The notes beneath the pieces were generated by a model, which saw only the letters and a program-made list of their open reading frames with translations, made no database searches and was not told the DNA's origin. The translations under genes and the position numbers were made by a program. A stretch of 64,000 bases of DNA from Filosporella fistucella (taxonomy: Eukaryota > Ascomycota > Leotiomycetes > Helotiales). This document shows, piece after piece, positions 25,482-36,768 of this stretch (the first letter of the stretch is position 1; every line of letters starts with the position of its first letter). Location of the stretch: contig JAQJZZ010000014.1 in assembly GCA_030077755.1 (NCBI GenBank), positions 2,356,001 through 2,420,000 on the forward strand. The letters run 5' to 3'.

Positions 25482-26980
25482 ATCCATCCGCACCTTCTCA
25501 CAACTTTACATCAATCCCGATCATGACAGTACTACACCATTTCAGGAACGGCGTTTTCTCGAAAATATACCAAAATATAACCTAACGACGAGATGGCTGG
25601 TTTCGAGCATTTCAACATTTTCTTTTGTGCACCTTCTAACTGTATCATAATTTACGAAGCTATTGAGCGACAGGCATGGACATACCCTATTGTTTTTTAC
25701 TCGTTTTGTTTCATTGTTGATTTTCTGTTATCCGCAGAGGGAAAGAAGCACTTACTCAGTTGTTCATCCTGTTACTGTCTTTTAGCTTTTTACCCTGGGT
25801 CTGGGAAAATTTTGCAGGTGGGGTCACCTTGCACGGATGGGGTGGTCTGATTGGACAGGTGGTTGATTTTCTTGTATATGTCATGAATGAGGGGTGGTCA
25901 CATATATTGATGGGTATGAAGTGGATACTGTATGTTTTGATGGGCGGACAGGTCAGCCTTTTGGTTGGGGGGGATAGGATTTAGGGACGCGGTGGATGAG
26001 ATCAATACATGGTTTTTTGCAGCTTTGAAATTTGTGCTCAGACAGCACTTTGGTTTTGATTATGTGATTGTGAGCCTGAAGTGCAGTAGAACTAATTTCC
26101 TCCTAATTTTTCGCAAAGATACAAAACCTTATCCTCCGCATTCACCTCACTCTCCTATCATATCACATGTATACATATCCCACACCAATCCATCATTTTA
26201 ATTCACACCAATCGAATCCTAAGTAATAAAGTATATTACGCCCTACGGAGGTAGTAAGCTAGCGTATCCAATATTTCGGAAATGAACCTTACCCCCGTAA
26301 ACTTACTTTCCCCGGATTTCGGTCTGACATGGTTTCTAGTACCTTTCCAAATTAGGATGACGTGGAGATTAGATTCTGGGGAGACATGGGGTGAGGGTAT
26401 TGGGATATGGATGTGTCGTTCTTCTGGAATGTCTGCGGTGGAATGGAGAGGAGGAGAGGAGGAGAGGAGGAGAGGAGGAGAGGAGGAGAGGAAGCGGGGG
26501 GACAGGGGATGGAAAGAAAGGGAGAAATTTAAATACATGACTATGTTAGTGTTCATCTAGTCATGAACATTATAGCTCACCCGGGTATAAACCTGAGGTA
26601 TTCGATTTTTCAATTTCCCTGTTCCGAGAGCCGGAGATTTGGGAATCAATAGGAAGTTTGTATTGTACATGCATATTATGTAGGTCAGGTGATAACACTA
26701 GACTTCCAATTTTCATTTTCATAAGTCGAAAGTAGAAAATTACCATCTTTCAAGATAGACATAGGGGTTTTGATACTTTGTGGTAGATTTTAAAATATAT
26801 TATCACATTCATCTTTTCAAAGTTTTGCGTTGGTTAAACTTGGATAGTGGACAGAAGTTGCCGTGCTTTCAGCTCTGTATTTTGATGAGAAATTGAGATT
26901 AGTTTTAGATTTCTGAGGGAGATGTGTTTAGATTATTATTTTAGATGAAAGTGTGGTGATAAGGGATGATTCTATTGGGC
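25482..26980. other. 3' flank and intergenic DNA
   Basis: Lies downstream of the scaffold gene. No supported gene is seen. It is T-rich after 25600 and holds a purine minisatellite at about 26448-26495. Confidence 0.45.
26448..26495. repeat. purine minisatellite (GAGGAGAG type)
   Basis: About five head-to-tail copies of a GAGGAGAG-like unit, all purine on the plus strand. It is a slippage-prone simple repeat with no sign of coding use. Confidence 0.85.
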
Positions 26981-26989
26981 GTTAGTGGG

Positions 26990-28535
26990 GAAGGAGACTT
27001 ATATCCTCCTCTTTGGGGAGTCTGGAGAGGTTCTCTCTGTTGATTCGAGCGTTTTTGGAAGGTCGGAGGCAGAGTAGAGCCTGCAAGTTGGTCTGTTGTG
27101 TTATTGGAACATGTGTTTGGATATAGGGTGTTAAGAATTAGATTCTTCTTGTACGTCTGCGGGAAATGTAATTTAAATCCTTACACTTTTCTGCTCGAGG
27201 GGAGGGTCCCTCATCGAATCTGGCACTTTTCTAGAAAGTCAAAGCCTTTAAGCTTTGCAAATGAATTTTACATCCTAGATCAACGGCTCAGACTTATTGT
27301 AGGAAGAAATATCGTTACTGTTGCACATCTGCAAAATTTGTAATATATATCCTTACACTTTGTATCAACTGAGTGGCGGTTTCCTCCGTCGAACTCAGCT
27401 GCTTTTGGAAAGTCAATGCCACCCAACACAATCCTAGCATACGAGAATCTATCGAGAAGCGGGAGGCGGTAGAAATGATGACTTGTTTCTTTGTTGCAAG
27501 TCGTAAAAATATCTAATATATATCCTTACACGGTCTCCCTCACCGTGCAAGCTGCTTTAGGAAAGTCAACGGTCAAAAAACATTACAAGCCCAGCATGTG
27601 AGCATTGAAATTAATTCAGAAGCCTGCTAGCACAATTAATTGCGTTTTTGTTGCACGTCAGCAGAAAAGCTAATCTATATCCTTATAGTTTATTCAAGTG
27701 AGTATTAGTTGTGCTCAGCCAAAGTTACCTCCTTTGGGAAAGTCAAAGCCACGACAAGCAGGCCTAGTTGTTGAGCATTAATTCGAAGCCAGAAGCATGA
27801 TAGTATAGTTGATTGTGTTTTTGTTGCACGTCAGCACAAAAGCTAATTTATATCCTTACACTCCAATCAAGTTAATATTGGTTGTGCTCTACCAAATTTA
27901 CCTCCTCTGGGAAGGTCAAAGCTACTACAAGCCTAGCAAGTGGGCATCTCATCGAAGCTAGAAGCCTGCAAGATTGATCACTTAGATGTCTGTTGCACAT
28001 CAGCAGAAAATCTAATTTATATCCTTACACTTCCCTCGACCGAAAAGCAGAAATCCGCAACGGCAAGTAGTCATATCAAGATTAGGAACCGGGTCATCCG
28101 TCAAAGCTAGATATCTCAAGCCTATTGAATTGAATAAAAATATTCTTGTTGCACATCATAAAATAAATCAATCTAAATCCCTACACTCAACCTCCCAAAT
28201 CCATAAATCTCCTCCTCGGTCCCGTGACCCAATCCATCACTTACAAGTCAAAGCACCACTCAAAGCACAAACCAGATGTATTACCATCCTCAATAATCAT
28301 CCAAAGTCTATGTGTTGCACATCTACAATTAATATATATCCCTCCCTCCTCCTCATCTAGTATCTCACAAACCAATATTCCGGAAATTAGACCTCAGATC
28401 TCTCATGCACTTTTCTAGCCACTTTACACTCAAGCCCCTTCCCTCAAAACATTACCCTATCATATGTCTATCTATCAACGAATGATGAGGAATGTTGCAC
28501 ATCTACAAATTTTTAATATATTAATTCTTCTGTTC
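26990..28535. repeat. degenerate tandem array, ~168-bp period, nine or ten copies
   Basis: A block close to GTTGCACRTCAGCARAA, followed after a few bases by CTAATWTATATCCTTACAC, recurs at about 27149, 27320, 27493, 27650, 27823, 27992, 28148, 28314 and 28494. The steps are 171, 173, 157, 173, 169, 156, 166 and 180 bp. A second block near GGGAAAGTCAAAGCC recurs 75-85 bp after the first in most units. A worn copy is visible at 26997-27100. Copies 4 and 5 are the most alike and the outer ones the most worn. There is no open frame shared by the units and no terminal repeats. It looks like an old satellite or noncoding repeat; function unknown. Confidence 0.85.
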
Positions 28536-31420
28536 ACTTTCCCATTTCTGAGACTATTGAGCTGGTTTGGATAGGAGAGTGGTGGTTGACAGCGACACGG
28601 CTCACCCTGGCGCTCGGTACCGTATCCTGCCACTCTTTGGGAAATGCGAGCTTCCGGATGGGGGTATGTAGTTTAATTTTCCAGACTAGTGACGATTGCT
28701 TTTGGGATGGAGCGTGATTACTCGAGTGTTTGTCAGTTAGTGTATAAGCTTATTTTTTTTTGCATGTCTCTTGGTGTTGACTTGGATGCTAGCGGCGCCT
28801 CGCTGATGCAGTGATGGTAGGTAGACAGATTGCGTTGCGATATGCTACATGTAACATGTCAGAGGTAGTGTAAGCACATACTCGTCATGCAATAATGGGA
28901 ATAATATACATTGTATGGGAAGCTTCGTGTCTCGTCAGTTCGTGTCATATCGTGTCGTTTGTCGTCTGCCACGTTTTCTGTTGTCTGCCACCCCACCTGT
29001 TCTGTTTGCTGCATGATCAACGAAACATCATCTTAGTATAACATGTAATATATACGCCTCCGTAAGCCTCGGATTCGCAATATAGAAGATCTGGATACGG
29101 GATTGCCAATCATGTCTTAATATCCAAGTCTAAGACAGTTCTTTGAAACATTGTTTTCGCTGACATTTGAGATCCAGCTTGGTGTACTGGGAGAGACAAA
29201 TCTTCTGCTCGTCTTTACTACCCACTACCTCAACACGCAAAAAGCGCATCGATCTTGACGGTAACATTTTCCATCATTCAATTCCTCAAGTCCATCGCCA
29301 ATCCCCTATTCCCTCAAAGCATAATCATCATCTCCCACTCCATCTCAACTCAGCCCTGCACCCCCCTGCCCTCGGAAAATTAAATTCTATTTATAACCCT
29401 CCCCGTCCCTCCCCCACACGCAAAATCATCACGAGCCCTCGGAGGCCTATGCACTCCGTTCCGCACCCAAAACGTCACCAATACACACGTTTCCCCTAAC
29501 CCTGATCATCTACTCTCCCATCTCCCTTTTCATTAGTGGAGAAAAGAGGTGCAAGGCGCGTTATAAAGTGGTTTATATAGTAGCTGGACGGAGAACTACT
29601 TTTGGTGGTAGGTAGGCGGCCAATTAGCTTTATGAAAGGGCGCTTTGAGGGAGTTTAGGGGAACACGATTTTAGGGTTAGAACGGAGGGAAATAGATTAA
29701 GGGGATGCGATGTGCAACAGTGGGAATTTAGAGGAGGACTAAGTGGGTTTGGGAGGGTAGACGGGATGCTGATTTGGCTTTTGTTTGCTTTTGAGGGATT
29801 AGGGGATACGCTATAGGAAGGTGAGGCGGTTGAGCTAGTGAGATCAAGTGAGGGGAGGGGTGGTGTGATGAGAATTTCTTGATTGTATAGCTCTGTTTTT
29901 GATATTAAGTTGTCTATTTAGATGCAGTCCTCCGTCATCGATATTTATAGGAAGTTTCCTGTGAAAGTGCTACCATAATGCTTTTCTTGGATATTCACTG
30001 TGCATCTATTGTCGTCTTCGATTTCATATCTCGCTATTATCCTCCGAGACCTTCTCTCTTTGGAATTGATTCTTTACTTCCTCGCTCGGAGTGAGTTTGC
30101 CTGCAGAGGCATAGTCTGAAGTGGTCATTCGAGGCTGGGAGGAATTGTCCTCGAGGTCAGGTCTCGTGATACCATCAAGTGCTGAGTTTCGAAATGCACT
30201 AGAATTTCTATTCCCTTTTCTAATCTGGAACTAGCAAGTGCCTGAAGCTCCCACTTCGAGAAGACGACGAACTCTTTGAGCATCATGCTTTTGGACCTAC
30301 CCCGCATCTCGTCCTCATCGTGTCCTCAGGGAAGCAATTAGCAATATGAAAGATCACTCTGATCACGAGTATATGTGTGTTAGAAAGTCTTGAATTCATC
30401 GCTAGTCGCATGAGAGTCAAACATCCGTACAGAATGAACCAACTATAATGCGATGAAGAACCAACGAGGGTTTTACATTGCATAATCACCAGAATATCAC
30501 TTATCTCATCCTTGCCCTCTATCATCACTATACCATGCACTCAGGAATCGTGTTAATGTATGTTAAACAGAGCAAGTCAAATCTCTACTCCTACTTTTCA
30601 ATATAATGATTCTATCCATCATCCAAAATCCCCTCGGTTAATAACCATTCATCCTCTTCACCTCGCAGAAACAAACTATCAGCGAAACATCGCCTTTAAA
30701 GCAAGGTAGACTATATATCCCTGTTAACGCCCGATTTCAAATCGGCTGCGCGTCCCAACAACATTCTGCCTTTCAAAACAGTTGAGCAATATCCAACATA
30801 CATTACCACATTATATTATATGAATGTGCGAAGAAGAAGCTCTAGAGTCAATAGCTTAGTCCCTAGTATCTCGTTTCCCATCTCTCATGACTTGATTTTT
30901 TGGCAGATGTATCCATGCCATTATTTGATGATTAGTCGAAAGATGGAGAAATAAAAATGATAGCAATAGTCGTAGAACGAATGAGCTTAGGGGGAATGAG
31001 ATATAGTATATCTATCTTGGATGATGTGAGCGAGGAGTATGAATAGCGAATGAATTTTTGGATCTTGGACTTTTGGACTTTGACACTTTCTATAGACCTC
31101 GCGTTCGTCTTTCTTGATTCAATATCAAGCTGGAAGCTGCCTTGAAAGTGTTTTGTTTGTTTTTTTCTTTTGCTTAATATTCTATTATTTTGTAGCGTGA
31201 CACTTGCTTTTCCCGACCACGGGCGAGTAGCGAAGTGGAAGGGAGACCCATTCTTATGGTAGTAAATTATTAGAGCTTTGTATCCAAATTATAATCTCAA
31301 TTATATCACAGCTTCAACAATTCATTTCTCCCAAGAAAATCAATTCGAATTTGAAATCAACGTAGCAAAGGGTATCTACAAATTCAACACCTCACACACT
31401 GGCTTCCCACTTCTATCAAA
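28536..31420. other. intergenic with a weak coding relic
   Basis: This is the convergent spacer before the ABC transporter. It has low-complexity TCGTGTC-like DNA at about 28925-28990 and C-rich DNA at 29270-29500. A minus-strand frame at 30307-30125 (…KEFVVFSKWELQALASSRL…) looks protein-like and ends in a stop, but has no partner exons I can join. Nothing else is supported. Confidence 0.35.
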
Positions 31421-34400
31421 TTACACCCCACCAGCAACACCCGATTCCCTCGCAACATTCATGAAAACCTCTTCCAGCGTCGGTCCCGTAATAGTATAAT
31501 CCTGCAAAATCCTCACCGCCCCTCTTGCCGCCGCCGACGAACCACCAGCAGCCCTAGCCAATCCGACATCTTCCTCATCCTCATCATCGGAAACAACATC
31601 TCCTTTCAACCCCTCCATAATACGCATGATACTTCCCAACGCATTTTTATCATGCGGCAACGCGAACGAGATCTGGCCGTGGCTGTCTGTATACCCACTC
31701 ACAGAACCCTGGAAATTTTCTTTAATTACGCGTTCACATTCCTCTTTTCCAATAGTAGGTACCCGTACAGCGCGGACACTGTATGCGCCTCCATATGTTT
31801 CTTGGAGGGAAGTGAGAGTGCCTTTTGCGAGCATCTTAGTACCCATTATTGCGACGTTTGTGGCCAGTGCTTCAGCTTCTTCCATGCTATGGGTAGTGAG
31901 AAGGATGGCGCGATTAGCGGAGATGGATTGGAGTGCTTTCCAGAGAATGCGCTTGGCGCCTGCATCTTGACCCGTGGAGGGTTCGTCAAGGAGGAGGATG
32001 CGGGGATTGCCTGGATTAGAATTAGTATTGAATTCAAGCGCTGGATATCCAGAAGAAATCTTACCAAGAAGAGCAATGGCAACCGATAGTTTCCTCTTTG
32101 TGCCTCCGCTCAGTGCTTTGACTGGATTGTCCTCGTACATTGTAATGTTCAGGGCTTCAAGAACTTTATCCACGTTGCCGGAGATATTCTTTAAACCCTT
32201 GACAGTCGCATAGAATGTCAAAGTCTGACGCACAGTGAGATTGTCGACTGCATCATCCTGAGGACATACTCCCATTTGAAGTCGTGCTCTGTGAGGTTGT
32301 CGCAGGACCGAAATGCCATCGAGGAAGATATCTCCGAAATTAGGTTTCAATTCACCACGAATCATGTTGATGACAGTAGTCTTTCCTGCACCATTTCCAC
32401 CAAGCAAAGCAAGTGTTTGATTGGCTGAAATGTCGAATGATACATTCTCGACAGCGAAGTTCTTGCCGAAGAACTTGCTTACTTTGGAGACATCAAGAAT
32501 ATGAGGTGATGCAGTCGCATTGGCGGCATTGGCGTGCTTCTCTGACTCTCTAGTTGGTAATGCAACCGCATCTGCCTCGACGATGTAATGAAGACGAGAC
32601 GGGACACCTCTGTGTGTAACATGACGACGGAACCAGTCTGCGCTGCCATACTCATAGACCATGAGGTAACCAATCAGAAAGAGAATCTGGAAGAAGAAGT
32701 TGGCATAGACAGATCCATATCGGTCATAAGTGAACGGATTGGAAGTGTCTGCGGTACCATACTTTCCACAGAGAACCTCAAAACCGTTTGACGCGAGGAA
32801 CAATGCCCGAAGGAGGTTTCCACCAGGTGACGCAAGACCAAACCCATACTGAATAGAATTGAAGGTATCATAATCATTGTCCACAACTTGGTTGACAATG
32901 TATGCCATGAAGTAAAGGACCATTAGTAGAACGTGAATTCCAGCTGCTATCGCAAATGCTGCCTTCTTTGTATACAGAGACAGAACATAGGTGCCGAGAT
33001 ATGTCGCTATGCCAAAAAGAATGAAGGCCCCCAAAACGTAACTGGGTTCATACCACAGCCTAGTCAAGGATCCGCTGAAGAGTAAACCCCAGACGAAAAA
33101 GGCCTGTACAATGATGAATTGCATGTCGAACATAAGATATCCGGTCCACAAGGCAAAAGGTGAAACACCATTACAATATTCAAGTGCTCTGACACGATTG
33201 TTTTTCTCGTAGGCTGGGTAGATTACAGCAATGCTGGATGCAGCAATAAAAGCTAATACGAGTAGAACTGAGATCGGAACCGATAAAAAGCTAACACTGT
33301 TCTCTGCATGGCGCATTCCTCGGAGAGTGGCTGTCGTTGATCTGTGCCCGGATTGATTCTCAGCGATGCCAATACGATCTGTGATGAGACCAAATGCGGC
33401 TACTGGCACACCCATACTATAGCTGCTTTCATAGGTGCTGTAAAAGAGTGTCGCTGTCTGTGGGGTTGGAGAGAATATTCCGAAGCCTCCGTAGTTGTAT
33501 CCGGACGCATTTGTAATGAGGTTCACAATTGATGCCGAATCATCGACAAATGCTCGAGTATTCAAAGCCTGGTCGGTCTGCCATGAACGATTTGACGGCG
33601 TGCTATAAGAATTATAGTCTCGGAACAGACGCGCAATGTGATCCGCATAAGTTTCATTTTGAGCAGTGCTGTCGAACGCTGTTTTAGGACCAATATATGC
33701 CGACGCACTATTGTACGAGTAGATAGTTGGAGAGGAATAATAGCTGAGAGGTGCGAGAACAGGATAATCCACATAAGAGGCCGATCGGGCGTCTTCTGCG
33801 CTGAGACTTCGCATTATAACTTCGTTTTCGTGACAAGTTTGGAGGTCGTTGAATTTTAACATGAATTTGACCAGGGCTGATGCGATACTATTTCATGATC
33901 GGTGTCAGCCGCAGTTGTTGGGGATGAGTTTTGGAAGGGGTTTCCGTTAAATGAAGACTTACATGATGGGGATTATGATGTTTATCCCATACGATATCCA
34001 ACCAGCCTTTTGGGTAAGTAGAATGAATCGCTTTCGGAACAAGGCAACAATCTGTCGAAGAATACCAATTGAATGACCAACATCCAGTTCGATATCTCGG
34101 GCATGCTCTTGATCAAGTGCAGCAATCTTCTCGTCAATCACTGTTGAAGTTTCTTCCTCTCCAACTATTCCGTCACCACCGTGATCGTGAATGGCAGTGT
34201 GCGACTCCGATGTGACCTTCAGGAAGACCTGTTCTAGTGTTGGGAAAACGACGTTATAAGTCTGGTCCTCCGACAAAGTTTCAAGTTCAAGTATCTTCCT
34301 TGTTGCCTCCGCTGAGTTTGATGTGCGCCAAACCAGCGAGTCATTATCAGAATCGGATTCGCTACGTATGACATAGCTCTCCCCATATCGTGCCTTCAAA

Positions 34401-36768
34401 GATGTACCTGGACCTTCGCAGACGAGTTTTCCTTTGTAGACGATAGCAATGTGGTCGGCAAGGACATCGGCCTACTTATTGTTAGAACAAAGACTTATGC
34501 AACGCGCCACATCGATTGAGAATAGTAGGCCACGGGTCATCTTTGGCTAAATGTGGTAGAATCAGAATCGCTCGCACAAAACCTCGGTGATTTTAATGAC
34601 GAGATTCTGATTCTTTGACAGTACAGCCAAAATTTCCAGTGGCCGGTATTCTAGTCCATAGGATATTTGAGACTTACCTCATCCAAGAAATGAGTTGTCA
34701 AAAGAACAGTGCGTCGAGTGTGCCCCTTCTGAATGATATTCCAAATGTTTCGTCGAGATAGAGGGTCCTGTCAATTGATTAGGTGGCATGTTCTGTACAA
34801 AGTTAAGACACTTCAACATACCAATCCACTTGAAGCTTCGTCTATACAACAAACTTTTGAACCACCAACGAATGCGATAGCGAGTTGCAACTTGCGCATT
34901 TGCCCGCCACTCAGAGTTTTCGCAGGCGCTTGTATCTTTTCTAGGAGATCGCATTCTGCGACAACATCATCGTCATCAGCCATCAGGTCTGCATAAGCTG
35001 CTGTCTTGAGTTTTCTCCATATCTTAATGTGTTCTTGAACCGTGAGGTTTTCCCAGAAAACCTAAGCCCGTTAGAATGTTCCTGTTTCATGGTACCATCG
35101 ACCTACGTTTGTTTGAGGACAGATGCCAAATACAACACCACCTTCGTTAAGCTCAAGGTGGGACCCGGAGTCCATACTTGTCATACCAGCAATACATTTC
35201 AGCGAAGTCGTCTTCCCTCCTCCGTTTGGACCTAAGAGGAATGTGACGGACCCCTTCTTGACCTCCAAATCCAACTTGTTTATGGCAACGACAGGCTTGC
35301 CTATCCTCAAGAATGGGAAATACCAACGACGCTTTCCCTTATAAGTCTTGGTCAGACCAGTACAGCGGAGTGCCACATCGCTGCTAGCATCGATCTTGTC
35401 GTATTTCCGTGTAACGCCCCAAAGAGTTCGCTCAACGGCGTATGTGCCGAGGAGATAGCCTACAATTTGGACGATGAAGAATACGATGTAAAGATATCCG
35501 GGCAGTTTTTGAATTGCTGATCCATTTACATCTGGTCGAGATGACAATGAGAATGGCTTCAAGGCATATTCTTGCATCGCGACATCGCCTATAAAGTTTG
35601 CCCAAGCCGCTGGCGGAAACACAATCGAAAGGCCGATAATCTCTCCAGTTGGTGGTCGGGCTCTCAACGCCGCAGATAAAGTGACCAATGCCAGCGCAAA
35701 AACGAGAGTTGAGGTGTACAAACCAGCAAGCTGAGCTTTGCCAAAGAACGAGGCCACAAAATGAGCAGAGTTGACAGTTGCCCCACCAGCAAGCAGAGTT
35801 ATGACAAGAAACAAGATATCCGATGTCTTTTTGAAGAGGACTGAAGTCATGATGACTGAGCAGATCAAGAAGCCTGGGAAGTAAAGTCCATAGAAAGACA
35901 ACATCGTGGACATAATTCTTGGGGTTGCTGTCACATTTTGTGCGGCCATCAGCTCCGACATTGAGCTTTCTCTTTCGGTAGCGACGAACGTAGCAAGGTG
36001 GTATACCACTCCGATTAAAATGAGGATGAAGACTGGAGCGACAAACAGCTTGACGAGTGAGAGCCAATAGGGTCCTTTAGAATCTGGCTCCGTTGGTTGG
36101 ATGTATGTATGGGGTCCAAAGTAACCACTGAAGGGTTGTGTAGATGGCTTAGCAATAGTAGAGAAGTTGCTGATGTGTGAATCAATTGCCCATTGCAATG
36201 GGAAAATGCGGTCCGCTAGTGTGGAATTGCCAGTCCTGAAGTCGCCATATCCGTAGGATTGCGTTAGGCTCTCATCAAGAGCAATGGAATATTCCACATC
36301 TGTGTTATTGAAGGTGAAGAAAACAACAGCCGCGAAGCAGTCACTTGTTCCTCTTAAAGTCTGCTTGCATGACTTAAAAAGAGAGTCAGGTTCTTCAACA
36401 ATTTGAATATCGATGCCGTCCATGTTGGTTTGGTTCTTGATTCCACTGACGATTGGATCTATTAATTTACCGGGGATACCGTTGCGCACAAACACCAATT
36501 TGTGTTGTGAAGTGCTTCTGATAGCATCTCCCAAGTCTCTGAGCGGGGTTGATGAGGTTGCGATTCCATATCTGCTAGTATCGTCTCTCGACGAGGAGCT
36601 ATTGAGGCGGACCAAGAAGCTGAAAACCAATGTGACGGCCAATGGGAATAGTAGAGCTCGAAGGAGAGTTGAGATTGGAGTCTTGTAGAAGATGAGAAAA
36701 TTCTTGTGGATGAGAGTGATGGTTTGGCGATAGATACGTCGCCATGTCGGGCGTTGAGCTGTCGCCAT
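31421..36768 (-). CDS. full-size ABC-A subfamily transporter
   Basis: Six exons (36768-35107, 35061-34822, 34767-34678, 34471-33963, 33887-32065, 32010-31421) sum exactly to 1637 residues in TMD-NBD-TMD-NBD order. NBD1 has Walker A GPNGGGKTT (513-521), the Q-loop GICPQTNVFWENLTVQEH across a splice, signature LSGGQMRK and Walker B KVCCIDEASSGLD. NBD2 has GGNGAGKTT, GVCPQDDAVDNLTVRQT, LSGGTKRKLSVA and RILLLDEPSTGQD, with the switch His in LLTTHSMEEAEA. TLEQVFLKV and TLEEVFMNV are the usual ABC-A tails after each NBD. ABC-A proteins mostly move or flip lipids; the substrate here is unknown. A 54-nt intron (32064-32011) stays in frame and would add 18 false residues if missed. The intron at 34677-34472 is 206 nt, far longer than its fellows, and holds an inverted repeat. 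The ATG at 36768 is the first usable start. Confidence 0.95.
34558..34614. repeat. perfect 12-bp inverted repeat inside an ABC transporter intron
   Basis: AGAATCAGAATC at 34558-34569 and GATTCTGATTCT at 34603-34614 are exact reverse complements with 33 bases between. They could form a hairpin in the pre-mRNA within the 206-nt intron. Confidence 0.9.

Noticed and set aside
26236..26560. Overlapping frames of 92 and 106 codons
   Set aside because: They are produced by the purine minisatellite and are low-complexity in both directions.
26990..28535. CRISPR array
   Set aside because: Units are long, diverged and without the exact short repeat and unique spacer pattern; the genome is fungal.
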